A stretch of 64,000 bases of DNA from Desulfotruncus alcoholivorax DSM 16058. Its GTDB lineage: Bacteria; Bacillota; Desulfotomaculia; Desulfotomaculales; Desulfallaceae. A model generated the notes under the pieces. It saw only the letters and a list, made by a program, of their open reading frames with translations. It searched no databases and was not told the DNA's origin. Shown piece by piece: positions 42,406-50,421 of this stretch. The stretch spans positions 62,001-126,000 of the forward strand of contig NZ_AUMW01000001.1 in assembly GCF_000430885.1 (NCBI RefSeq). The letters run 5' to 3'. Positions within the stretch are counted from its first letter, which is position 1. Each line of letters begins with the position of its first letter. A program made the position numbers and the translations under genes.

Positions 42406-43175
42406 AATGTAACTTCTCCCTTGAGTTTAATTGAACTGTACTTTTCTTTAAAGTTTTGCCAGTATATCTCTTCCAGGTGAGAGTTGATCTGAATAATTTC
42501 AGGAAATTCCAGGCAGATTTTTATAATATCTTCAATTAAGATATCTCTAACTGGTTTATTTATCTTATCGACTAAAACTTGCACAAGCTTAATATCTTCA
42601 GGGTAATCAATGGTCAGCCTTAATCCTGGGCTATACCTTTCTGGTTTATTTTTTACATTGCCCAGCTTAAAACCGGGTACCTGCTCGAAGTATCTGCCGA
42701 ATCCTTCAGTCTGCAGATCATCCTTAAGCCGGCATATTTTTTCCATGGCTTTTACCTTTATGCCGTAAGCGTAGGTTCCAATTACAAAGCCGTTCGGTTT
42801 AATGTAATCAGAGCCTGTCTGAATAAAATAATCAAGCAGCTTTTTGTAACAGTAATGATCAGAAAATAAATCGTCACCATCAGCCGTGACGTAGAAATCT
42901 AATTCATACTGTCTTGCGGCATCCAGTTGCCTCTGCATGATATCGGTAGGGTGGCCGTAATAAATACCTATCCCGTACCTGTCTGCTACCTCACCGAAAG
43001 CCTTGTCTTCCGGCCGGCCGGTGGTAGCGATAACCACCTGGTGGTATCCCTTTATTTGTTTAACCCTTTCTATAAGGTGGCAGATCAGGGGCTTGCCCTG
43101 AATCTCGTGCCAGGCCTTGCTGGGCAGGCGGGTGGAAGCCGAGCGGACGGTAATAATTATACCATAACCAGACAT
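42402..43175 (-). CDS. spsF: SpsF-type cytidylyltransferase
   Basis: 257-aa nucleotidyltransferase of the SpsF/KdsB-NeuA superfamily: GIIITVRSASTRLPSKAWHEIQGKPLICHLIERV with core RSASTRLPSK, VTADGDDLF and LRLTIDYPEDIKLVQ (core TIDYPED), all SpsF features. It would activate an acidic or amino sugar with CTP. It is the only intact CMP-transferase candidate in the island because the NeuA/LegF gene is interrupted, but its module partners suggest a distinct substrate. Confidence 0.83.
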   Translation of the reverse strand: MSGYGIIITVRSASTRLPSKAWHEIQGKPLICHLIERVKQIKGYHQVVIATTGRPEDKAFGEVADRYGIGIYYGHPTDIMQRQLDAARQYELDFYVTADGDDLFSDHYCYKKLLDYFIQTGSDYIKPNGFVIGTYAYGIKVKAMEKICRLKDDLQTEGFGRYFEQVPGFKLGNVKNKPERYSPGLRLTIDYPEDIKLVQVLVDKINKPVRDILIEDIIKICLEFPEIIQINSHLEEIYWQNFKEKYSSIKLKGEVTL

Positions 43176-43180
43176 AGTGT

Positions 43181-44965
43181 TTAACTCTCCGTATGGCTTG
43201 ATGTTGTTAGTAAATCTTTAATCACATCTTCTATATTTTCTTTAATTTTATCTAAAACCAGCTGGCACATATAAATAAAATTCATCCTTTGCTTTTTATC
43301 CGCCAGGTACAGCTTAACACCATTTATTTTAAAACTGTGCACTATCTGCCAGATCTTATTGACAATCAGTTTGCCTTCCCGGTCATATAAAATATCTTCT
43401 GCCAACTGCAATGTTTCCTTTTCGTTTTTACCTTTACGGCAGCTTTTCAGTCGGTTCTCAAACCTGGTTATTTCGGCCAAGAGTTTATCAGCCAAGACCA
43501 TGCTGTCTTTTGGTTCTGGAGATATAGTCTTTATTTGCGACTTCACGTAATCAAGATCAAGCTTTTGTGCTCTTTTTTTAAACTGTACGGCCAGTTCGCC
43601 TAGATTTTTGTATGGCGCTCCTTCAATTACTGCGCCGCGGTAGGCGGCGTTGTAAATACTTACACCCCTTAGGCTCTGTGCCCATTGGGAAATGAAAAAC
43701 CTGGCGGGACTGTAGTCGTGCGGCGAAAACACTTTTTCTCCGGCATAGTTCAAAACCCATTCTCCGGCATGCAGAGGGTCTCTTTCCATTTTGTGATCTG
43801 CCAGCGTATCAGAAGCGTATCGCTGGCCGTCATTCCGGTAGGCATAGTCATTTCCCACCAGAACGATGGGATTACAGCCTAACTTCAAGGCCAGTACGAA
43901 TAAAAAAGTGGAAACCGAAGCCGCCGCGGATATGGGTTCTCCTGTTTGCCAGCAAGCAGCATAGATGTTGGCCCAGGGGCTGGAGCTGCTGTAGGCCCAG
44001 GCCCGGTCGCCCTCAAAATCGCGTAAAATCCAGGGATGTGTGATGATGTCATAGAGAAGTATGGTTTCCCGGTGGAATTCCCGGTAGGCCCGGACATTGA
44101 TAAGTTCCCAGTTCAGTTCACTGGCATCCACCGTGCCCAAAAAATGAGGGTTAATCCCATGCTTGACCAGAGCGGGGTAAGCAGTTCCCGCCGCAATAAG
44201 CAGGGCGGATTTTTCGGTATATATTTGCTTAAGATAATCAATATTTTCCATTAAAGACGGTCCGGCTCCGATAATGACGGCCGGACATCCTGCAAAAAGA
44301 GCCGGGCAATTATTCAGCAGCGGGTCTCTTAAGGCAAATTTCAAGTTTGTCAAACTGTTGTTGTACCAGATCTCCGTTGTGCCCAGCACCGTTGTCAGAC
44401 CCCCGGAAAAACCGGAAATAGACATGCGCACGCCCTGCAACAGGTCTGACCACCCCTCCACAAACTGCTCGAAGGCGGGGTGAACATAAACCTTTATCCC
44501 CTTGATCGCCCCGTGACCGTGCAATTCGCTGAAAACCCTAAGTAAAGCAAAGCGGACGTTGTCCCGGTCACCGCCGACCAGCGCCAGAAAGAAGCGGGCA
44601 GATGCAAGGTAAGACAAATTCATATTGCGGACGGCTAATTCCCAAACAGAAGCATGCGGTTCCAATACAACAATTTTTGCTCCCGGCCGTTGTTTCAAAA
44701 GCTCTTCGACGTGGTAGCCCAGGCCGAAACCAATAAAAATTACCAGGTCCGACTCTTCAATGGAGGGCAATTTATTCTGCCAGTAAACTTCGGCTTCTTT
44801 GGCCGGGTAAAAGGTGCTGTGCAGGTGAACCGGCCCCCTGGCCGTGTTAATTGCCAGAGTCGGGAAACCGGCCTGCCCATCAAACAGGGCGGCATTGGGT
44901 GCACAGTTTACCGTATCAGGCAGAAAAACTACTTTATTTGCTAATACTTTACTGTTGTCAGGCAA
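43181..44965 (-). CDS. maf: Maf (motility-associated factor) flagellin glycosyltransferase
   Basis: 594-aa protein with the central MptE-like/DUF115 domain (AVIIGAGPSLMENIDYLKQI, ALLIAAGTAYPALVKHGINPHFLGTVDAS, KLGCNPIVLVGNDYAY). Maf proteins transfer CMP-activated nonulosonic acids onto flagellin Ser/Thr. An N-terminal domain of about 200 residues (IFIGFGLGYHVEELLKQ) and a helical C-terminus complete the usual plan. It overlaps the small gene before it by 25 nt. This gene makes the flanking sugar genes a flagellin-glycosylation island. Confidence 0.92.
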   Translation of the reverse strand: MPDNSKVLANKVVFLPDTVNCAPNAALFDGQAGFPTLAINTARGPVHLHSTFYPAKEAEVYWQNKLPSIEESDLVIFIGFGLGYHVEELLKQRPGAKIVVLEPHASVWELAVRNMNLSYLASARFFLALVGGDRDNVRFALLRVFSELHGHGAIKGIKVYVHPAFEQFVEGWSDLLQGVRMSISGFSGGLTTVLGTTEIWYNNSLTNLKFALRDPLLNNCPALFAGCPAVIIGAGPSLMENIDYLKQIYTEKSALLIAAGTAYPALVKHGINPHFLGTVDASELNWELINVRAYREFHRETILLYDIITHPWILRDFEGDRAWAYSSSSPWANIYAACWQTGEPISAAASVSTFLFVLALKLGCNPIVLVGNDYAYRNDGQRYASDTLADHKMERDPLHAGEWVLNYAGEKVFSPHDYSPARFFISQWAQSLRGVSIYNAAYRGAVIEGAPYKNLGELAVQFKKRAQKLDLDYVKSQIKTISPEPKDSMVLADKLLAEITRFENRLKSCRKGKNEKETLQLAEDILYDREGKLIVNKIWQIVHSFKINGVKLYLADKKQRMNFIYMCQLVLDKIKENIEDVIKDLLTTSSHTES

Positions 44966-45240
44966 TTTAATTCACAACCCCTGAATTTTTGATAAGATGA
45001 GAGCACAGCCGGCAGTCCGTATTCCAGCAAGTCAGCCAGCAGGACGGCGTCGTTATTCTGCATGGCAGTCAATATATCCTGCATAACCTTGTTATACCCG
45101 GCAAGACATTGCCCGGGTAAGGTTGCTGCTAAGTCGCTTAAATCCTTAATCAGCTTATCCATTAAGTTTCGGTGAAGAAAACCTGAATACCCTTCAACCC
45201 GCAAGCAAATAATGATCTCCCGAATGGAATTTTCCAGCAT
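44941..45240 (-). CDS. Small helical protein between flagellin and maf, uncharacterised
   Basis: 99-aa predicted all-helical protein: MLENSIREIIICLRVEGYSG, LIKDLSDLAATLPGQ, NKVMQDILTAMQNNDAVLLADLLEYGL. I cannot name it; similar short proteins sit next to flagellin genes in other Clostridia, possibly as modification cofactors. It is the first gene of the glycosylation operon, after the flagellin terminator hairpin, and overlaps maf. A decayed relative may lie at 31905-32204. Confidence 0.7.
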   Translation of the reverse strand: MLENSIREIIICLRVEGYSGFLHRNLMDKLIKDLSDLAATLPGQCLAGYNKVMQDILTAMQNNDAVLLADLLEYGLPAVLSSYQKFRGCELNCLTTVKY

Positions 45241-45263
45241 TATTAATCACCTTGTTAATGAAA

Positions 45264-45285
45264 GACCAGGGGAGAACCCCTGGTC
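45264..45285 (-). terminator. Hairpin between flagellin and the glycosylation operon
   Basis: GACCAGGGG (45264-45272) and CCCCTGGTC (45277-45285), 9 bp with a 4-nt loop, 18 nt after the flagellin stop. On the minus strand only TTTC follows, so termination is likely partial. That would let a little flagellin message continue into maf and the sugar genes. Confidence 0.72.
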
Positions 45286-45302
45286 CCTCGGTATTGAAAT
45301 CT

Positions 45303-46442
45303 TTAACGGAGCAGTTGCAGTACCCCCTGGGGCTGCTGGTTGGCCTGGGCCAGCATGGCCTGGGCCGCCTGGGTGAGAATGTTCATCTTGGTATACTCCA
45401 TCATCTCTTTGGCCATGTCGACGTCCCTGATGCGCGATTCTGAGGCGCTGAGGTTTTCCGAAGCGGTGCCCAGGTTGTTGACGGTGTGCTCCAGCCTGTT
45501 CTGATAGGCGCCCAGCTTGGAGCGTTCCGCTGATACCATTTCAATGGCCCGGTTCACCTGGGTAACTGCAGCTGTGGCATTGTATGCGTTGTCTACTTTG
45601 ACGGTGCTTACCCCCAAAGCGGCAGCGCGCATATCGTTAATACCGATACTGATGGTTTGACCGGAGTTGGCGCCGATTTGGGAAGTTACGGCGTCTTTAA
45701 TGCCAGTAGCCACTGCAGCGGATTTAAACTGGATGGTTACAGTTTCGCCGACCGCAATAGAGGTCAGGTTGGTTAAACTAATGGTGAACCCAGCAACAAC
45801 AACATTATCTAATGTACCACCAAGGGCAACAGTTAAGCTGGCAGGGTTGCCGATAACAAAATCGGCAGTTCCATAAGTTGCTGTAGCTTGAAGTTTGGTG
45901 ATGGTAATAGCGCCGTTGAGGCTGAATGCATCGAGAGATACTGACGCATCAATGCTTGCAGTAAATGCTGTTGTGATTTTACTTACGTCAATGCTCCCGT
46001 TTACGGTGGAGGTAATCGCTTTTTTGTCACCGTTTAACAGCTTCTGGGTGTTGAATTCGGTGGTGTTGCCGATGCGGTCTATTTCCGAGATCAGCTGATC
46101 GATTTCCTTCTGGATCTCGTTGCGGTCCACCGTGGTGTTGGTATCGTTGCCTGCCTGGGCAGCCAGCTCCCGCATGCGCTGCAGGATTGAGTGGGTTTCA
46201 TTCAGCGCGCCCTCAGCGGTCTGAATCAGGGAAATTGTGTCCTGGGCGTTGCGGGAAGCCTGGTCGAGCCCCCTAATCTGGCCGCGCATTTTTTCGCTGA
46301 TGGCCAGGCCCGCCGCGTCATCGCCGGCCCGGTTGATGCGCAGGCCAGAGGACAATTTCTCCAGTGATTTGGCGCCGATGGCGTTGTTGTTACTCAACTG
46401 ACGATACGTGTTAAGCGCCGCAATGTTGTGATTAATGATCAT
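45303..46442 (-). CDS. hag: Flagellin
   Basis: Filament subunit, 379 aa. Conserved ends: MIINHNIAALNTYRQLSNNN, LSSGLRINRAGDDAAGLAISEKMRGQIRGL (core SSGLRINRAGDDAAG) and C-terminal ASESRIRDVDMAKEMMEYTK, ILTQAAQAMLAQANQQPQGVLQLLR (core AMLAQANQQPQGVLQ). Residues about 155-280 are a Ser/Thr/Ala-rich beta domain, exposed on the filament and the expected glycosylation target of Maf. It has its own SigD promoter and a CsrA-type leader. GGAGG lies about 10 nt before the ATG. Confidence 0.97.
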   Translation of the reverse strand: MIINHNIAALNTYRQLSNNNAIGAKSLEKLSSGLRINRAGDDAAGLAISEKMRGQIRGLDQASRNAQDTISLIQTAEGALNETHSILQRMRELAAQAGNDTNTTVDRNEIQKEIDQLISEIDRIGNTTEFNTQKLLNGDKKAITSTVNGSIDVSKITTAFTASIDASVSLDAFSLNGAITITKLQATATYGTADFVIGNPASLTVALGGTLDNVVVAGFTISLTNLTSIAVGETVTIQFKSAAVATGIKDAVTSQIGANSGQTISIGINDMRAAALGVSTVKVDNAYNATAAVTQVNRAIEMVSAERSKLGAYQNRLEHTVNNLGTASENLSASESRIRDVDMAKEMMEYTKMNILTQAAQAMLAQANQQPQGVLQLLR

Positions 46443-46451
46443 TTACTTAAT

Positions 46452-46485
46452 TCTCCTCCTTGAAAGTTATTTTGCATCCCTGCAA
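46452..46485 (-). promoter_or_regulatory. CsrA-binding leader of flagellin mRNA
   Basis: Minus-strand TTGCAGGGATGCAA (46472-46485) forms a TTGC/GCAA stem displaying AGGGAT, a close match to the CsrA consensus (CARGGAUG). A second GGA sits in the Shine-Dalgarno AAGGAGGA near 46454-46461. Two sites, one on the Shine-Dalgarno, is the layout of Bacillus subtilis hag. A further palindrome, GGGTGGCCACCC, is at 46494-46505. Confidence 0.78.
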
Positions 46486-46529
46486 TTTTTTCCGGGTGGC
46501 CACCCTCGGAATTGTCTTTCCTATTTTTA

Positions 46530-46556
46530 TAATCGGTAAATAGTTTTCATTCTTTA
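46530..46556 (-). promoter_or_regulatory. SigD promoter of flagellin
   Basis: TAAA (46553-46556) and ACCGATTA (46530-46537), spacer 15 nt, on the minus strand. The -35 lies inside the last codons of csrA. The leader from here to the ATG is about 80 nt and includes the CsrA sites. Confidence 0.83.
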
Positions 46557-46792
46557 GGGCTTTTTTCAGTCTTTAATAAATTTTTAATCGCCAACGCCGA
46601 AGCCATATCATTGGTTAAAACGCTCATGTTCTCCCTCTTTACGTCTTCATAGAGTTCGGAACGCAAAACGGTGATGCTTTTGGGTGCCGCAATGCCGATA
46701 CTGACAGCGTCATCCCTGGTTTCTAAAACTGTGATGACTATATTGTCGCCGATCATAATGCTCTGATTTTTCTTTCGGGTGAGGACCAGCAT
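46547..46792 (-). CDS. csrA: CsrA, translational repressor of flagellin
   Basis: RNA-binding dimer of 81 aa, with MLVLTRKKNQSIMIGD, then IGIAAPKSITVLRSELYEDVKREN; the RNA-contact arginine in VLRSE is kept. The C-terminal tail (NLLKTEKSPKE) is longer than in Escherichia coli but normal for Firmicutes, where FliW binds it. It begins 2 nt after fliW ends. Confidence 0.96.
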   Translation of the reverse strand: MLVLTRKKNQSIMIGDNIVITVLETRDDAVSIGIAAPKSITVLRSELYEDVKRENMSVLTNDMASALAIKNLLKTEKSPKE

Positions 46793-46794
46793 GA

Positions 46795-47280
46795 TTATTT
46801 TCCCTCCCCGCCGGATGCCTTTTGATTTTCCCTATGGGGCCCCTTTTTATTTATTCCCTGAAACAGCAGGTGCTTGGTTTGATAGGGCGAACCGGACATA
46901 ATCACCTGTTTGGCCAGGTTCAGCCGGGTGTTGATCACAATGGGGGCGACAAGGTTGGTTGTCGTTTGGGCGGGATTATCACGTGGTATGGTGATTGTGG
47001 TCAATATCAGCGCTTCGCCGGGCGCTTCCAATTCCAGTTCCGCGATGTCGGGTTCGGGTATGGCACAGGCATAGCCGTTGACAAATTTAAACGGGTCGAT
47101 CACCATCAAAGCAATCCCGGGTGATTCCACTGACTGAAGCCAGTGGATATCTTCCGTACCTTCAACGGGGATGATTATAAATTGGTGCAGGTTTTCAAAG
47201 CCAGGTATCCCTTTAGGAAAGGTGATTATTTTTTCGCTGTCTATTTCCAGTTCGCCAAAACGGGTGGTGCTGACGATCAT
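46795..47280 (-). CDS. fliW: FliW, flagellin/CsrA partner-switch protein
   Basis: Antagonist of CsrA that is released by, and senses, free flagellin. ATG 47280 (MIVSTTRFGELEIDSEKII) has AGGGGGG 8 nt upstream and is preferred over a longer frame from 47394; 161 aa. Conserved core: ITFPKGIPGFENLHQFIII, VMVIDPF-type segment (ALMVIDPFKFV), PIVINTRLNLAKQVIM. A basic 20-residue tail (KKGPHRENQKASGGEGK) is unusual. Confidence 0.95.
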   Translation of the reverse strand: MIVSTTRFGELEIDSEKIITFPKGIPGFENLHQFIIIPVEGTEDIHWLQSVESPGIALMVIDPFKFVNGYACAIPEPDIAELELEAPGEALILTTITIPRDNPAQTTTNLVAPIVINTRLNLAKQVIMSGSPYQTKHLLFQGINKKGPHRENQKASGGEGK

Positions 47281-47356
47281 ATTTTGGACCCCCCTTTTTC
47301 TGAAATGGTAATATAATAAAATCAAGGTGGCGCTGGAGGCCACCTGGATGCGTATT

Positions 47357-47656
47357 TCAGATATAAAAATCAATTTTTTTGGTCCTGCGGTCATGCTGCT
47401 GTTTCCGGTTGTCCCTTTGTTTTTGCTCTTTTGGTTCCTCCCGCCGGGTAACTTTTTGATTATAGACTTCGCTGTTTTTCAATGTTTTATCAACCGGCCG
47501 CCTGGTAACCTGCTCTTTTACTTTGTCCTGCCCCGCAATTTGGCTTGCCGCCAACGCCTCGTCGTGGCCCGGCTTGTTGCGCACCGGGTCGACTTCGCGA
47601 AACTTGACGGCATCCTCGATTATTTGGGACTGCAAACCACCCGCGCCTATTTTCAC
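47357..47656 (-). CDS. Uncharacterised small protein between flgL and fliW
   Basis: About 99 aa from GTG 47656, which has GGGGGTG close upstream; an in-frame GTG at 47665 is also possible. N-terminal VKIGAGGLQSQIIEDAVKF, then a very charged tail (REEPKEQKQRDNRKQQHDRR) ending KIDFYI. In Bacillus the same slot holds yviE, but this one is shorter and I see no shared motif. A short disordered flagellar accessory protein is likely; function unknown. Confidence 0.6.
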   Translation of the reverse strand: MKIGAGGLQSQIIEDAVKFREVDPVRNKPGHDEALAASQIAGQDKVKEQVTRRPVDKTLKNSEVYNQKVTRREEPKEQKQRDNRKQQHDRRTKKIDFYI

Positions 47657-47696
47657 CGGTTTCACCCCCGCCGGGATATTTTTGCCATATTTTAAA

Positions 47697-48899
47697 CTAT
47701 CTCAAATAATTCAACAAAGACACCTGCAGTATTTGCGCGCCGGCCGCCAGTGAGGCGTTATATACCATCTGGTGCTGGGAGAGCTCGATAGACACCTTCG
47801 CTATATCCACGTCCTCCAGGTTGCTCTCGACCTGATTTAAGCGCTGTACCTGGTCAAGCAATTGATTTTGCACCGATTCAAAGTGGCTTTCCCGGGCACC
47901 GACGCGCACACGGTAACGCAGCACTTCGTCGTGCCGGTTATTCAAATCCCCTATGTATTGATTCAGGTTTTGAGCATTACCGGCCAACAGGTCATTCTTC
48001 AGTTTGATGAGCGTGTCAAAAATCCCGCTGAACAGGCCCGGCTTAACATCGCTGGTGCTCTGTCCATCTATTAAATTGCCTCCGCCATCCAGATTTTCAA
48101 TTTTCAATTTTGCATCGGCGCCGAAAAATGCTCTCTGAATGGTTAAGGTTTTGTTTTGTTTGTCAAATTTGGCGGCGTAGTTAGCCAAGTCATTGATTTT
48201 GCTGACGATGCCGTCGTAACTTTCACCGGCCGCATAACTGACGGTTTTAGTATCTGTTACATTGGATGCGCCGTCGTACACTTTAAAAACCAGGGAACCG
48301 CCGGCGTCGGCCTTGCCGTCGCCATCGGCGTCCACCACATTTATTGTCGCCCCGGCGTGATTGACGCTGTCGACGTTAACTTCATAATAGGCATGGTCAA
48401 GTATTTCCCTGCTCACCGCATCAAAATTGCCGCCAAATGTAATAGTGTTGGCGTCAACACGCTCAAAGGGCGGGCGGGAGTTTTGGGTGCCGGCAAAAAT
48501 GTATTTGCCGCCCACAGTGGTGTTGCCTATATCCTTCATTTCGTCAATAATTTGATCAATCTGGCGGCCGATAGCCTTGAGGTCATCCGGCGCCATTCCC
48601 CCGTTGGCGGCCTGCAGAGTATATTCCAGGGTTTTTTGCAAAAGGCTGCCGGCGGTGCCGAAAGCGGTGTCGGCGGCCTCCAGGTAGCTCATACCGTCTT
48701 TGATGTTCCGCACGTACTGTTCATTCATGCTCAGGCTGCTTTTGACCAGCAGGAGTTGGTTGATGGCGCCGGGGTCGTCACTGAGGTTGATGATGCTCCG
48801 CTGGGTGGACATCATTTCCTGGGTCCTGGTCAGCTTTTGCAGCCCCTGTTGAATATAATTCTGGGTGTTGTAGGTAATGATCCGGTTGGTAACGCGCAT
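47697..48899 (-). CDS. flgL: FlgL, hook-filament junction protein (HAP3)
   Basis: Junction protein between hook and filament, 400 aa, longer than the usual 300. N-terminal MRVTNRIITYNTQNYIQQGL and the C-terminal flagellin-like helix LNQVESNLEDVDIAKVSIEL are clear. An insert (about residues 180-290) contains DADGDGKAD (D190-D198 region), which fits a calcium-binding DxDxDG loop, and an IN-like part (DGIVSKINDLANYAAKFD). Follows flgK by 29 nt. Confidence 0.93.
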   Translation of the reverse strand: MRVTNRIITYNTQNYIQQGLQKLTRTQEMMSTQRSIINLSDDPGAINQLLLVKSSLSMNEQYVRNIKDGMSYLEAADTAFGTAGSLLQKTLEYTLQAANGGMAPDDLKAIGRQIDQIIDEMKDIGNTTVGGKYIFAGTQNSRPPFERVDANTITFGGNFDAVSREILDHAYYEVNVDSVNHAGATINVVDADGDGKADAGGSLVFKVYDGASNVTDTKTVSYAAGESYDGIVSKINDLANYAAKFDKQNKTLTIQRAFFGADAKLKIENLDGGGNLIDGQSTSDVKPGLFSGIFDTLIKLKNDLLAGNAQNLNQYIGDLNNRHDEVLRYRVRVGARESHFESVQNQLLDQVQRLNQVESNLEDVDIAKVSIELSQHQMVYNASLAAGAQILQVSLLNYLR

Positions 48900-48928
48900 T
48901 TATTTTTCCCCCTTGGCGGGCATTATAC

Positions 48929-50359
48929 TTACCCGGTGCGGTTGATCAGGTAATCTATCATTGCATCAATTGTGCTCATCACCCTGGCCGAGGCCTGGTA
49001 GCCGTACTGGAACTGGATCAGCAGCGAAAGCTCTTCATCCAGGCTTACACCCGCCGCCGACTCGCGCAAATTATTAACCTGCTGGTTGATTGCGGTTTGA
49101 TTTTCGGCCATGTTCGCTGTTGAGGCGGAACCGGCGCCTATTTGGGACAGTAGCCCGTTGAAATATTCATTGAAGGTCATATTCCCCAAATCCGCTATGC
49201 CGGCATTGTACAGCCTGGCCACATCTATGGCCTTGGTCCCGGCTTCCGGGTCGCCGGTTATATCATCGTTGACCCGGAATTTATCATTGGGGTCGCCGAG
49301 TGAGCCGCTGAACATAGTGGAAGGGCTGATCAGGTTGTTGATTTCTTTTTTCAGCGCTTCGGCAAAATCACTCAGTTTTTCCCGGTAGCCGTCAACTTGA
49401 TTGGAGATGCTGCCGCGCACTTTTTCCAAGCCGGCCAGCCTGCCGGGTGCACCGGACAGGGAAACGTCCAAGCCGTTGATAGTCAAACTTACCTCATCCG
49501 CAACCGGCGGCGTTGCGGTGTTATCCCCGGGGCGATACTTTAACGTCATGCTTTCGGTGTCTATCTGCGCCAGGTCAAAATTGAAAAACTCTATTTTAAT
49601 ATTTTCATTATTTTCAACGGAACCGGAGCCGGCAACCGGCGCATTGTTGATTACATTGACGGGCCCGTATTCCGCCAGCCGGTCGATCAACAAATCCCTT
49701 TTGTCCAACAGGTCGTTTGGTTGGTTGCCCTGCATTCGGATCTTTGCAATCGCCTTGTTGACGTCTTGAATCTGGGTAATGATATCTTTGACGTTTGCCA
49801 AATCGTTAATCATCTGCCCCCCGGACACATTGCCGCCGGCATCCGGCTTGCAAATGCTGTCGCCGACCAGGCCTAACTGCATGTAGGCCTCGTTCAGCAT
49901 ATTGGCCAACTCGCCGCCCACCTCCACCACGGCGGACTTGACACCGGGGTCCTGCGGGTTATTGTTCAAATCGTGCCAGGTGCGGAAAAAGTTGGTCAGG
50001 GTATCACCGATGCCCTTGGAGCCGGGCTCCGCGAAAATGGCTTCCACCCGGGTATAAATTTCTTCCTGGGTACTCCAGTAATTCAATGACGATATGCTTT
50101 CACGCACCTGCCCGTCCAGGTAATCGTTGCGGATGCGCCTGATCTCATTGATTTCCACGCCGGTGCCCAACTGCCCCGGATTTAGTTTACTCATTAAAGT
50201 CGGGTTGGCATAGGGCGCACTGGCCACATGCACCGCCTGCTGGCGCGAATAGCCCGGGGTGTTGGCGTTGGCGATATTGTGCCCGGTGGTTTCCAGCGAT
50301 TTCTGGTGCGCCTGCAGGCCCCGCCGGGATGTTTCAATGCCTAAAAAGGTGCTGGGCAT
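48929..50359 (-). CDS. flgK: FlgK, hook-filament junction protein (HAP1)
   Basis: First junction ring, 476 aa. N-terminal GIETSRRGLQAHQKSLETTGHNIANANTPGYSRQQ (core GHNIANANTPGYSRQ), central DxxRNYxLGGQ-like DLLDKRDLLIDRLAEYG, and C-terminal LLIQFQYGYQASARVMSTIDAM. Its chaperone FlgN is encoded just upstream. Confidence 0.96.
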   Translation of the reverse strand: MPSTFLGIETSRRGLQAHQKSLETTGHNIANANTPGYSRQQAVHVASAPYANPTLMSKLNPGQLGTGVEINEIRRIRNDYLDGQVRESISSLNYWSTQEEIYTRVEAIFAEPGSKGIGDTLTNFFRTWHDLNNNPQDPGVKSAVVEVGGELANMLNEAYMQLGLVGDSICKPDAGGNVSGGQMINDLANVKDIITQIQDVNKAIAKIRMQGNQPNDLLDKRDLLIDRLAEYGPVNVINNAPVAGSGSVENNENIKIEFFNFDLAQIDTESMTLKYRPGDNTATPPVADEVSLTINGLDVSLSGAPGRLAGLEKVRGSISNQVDGYREKLSDFAEALKKEINNLISPSTMFSGSLGDPNDKFRVNDDITGDPEAGTKAIDVARLYNAGIADLGNMTFNEYFNGLLSQIGAGSASTANMAENQTAINQQVNNLRESAAGVSLDEELSLLIQFQYGYQASARVMSTIDAMIDYLINRTG

Positions 50360-50421
50360 TTGTTTTACCTCGCTTCAAATGTTTTGGCCGGTTCTCTCAT
50401 TCCGGCTCCTGACTTCTAATT

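Noticed and set aside
48156-48953. 265-codon plus-strand open frame opposite flgL
   Set aside because: It lies antisense to a clear FlgL gene, has no ribosome site or family motif, and arises from codon bias of the real gene.
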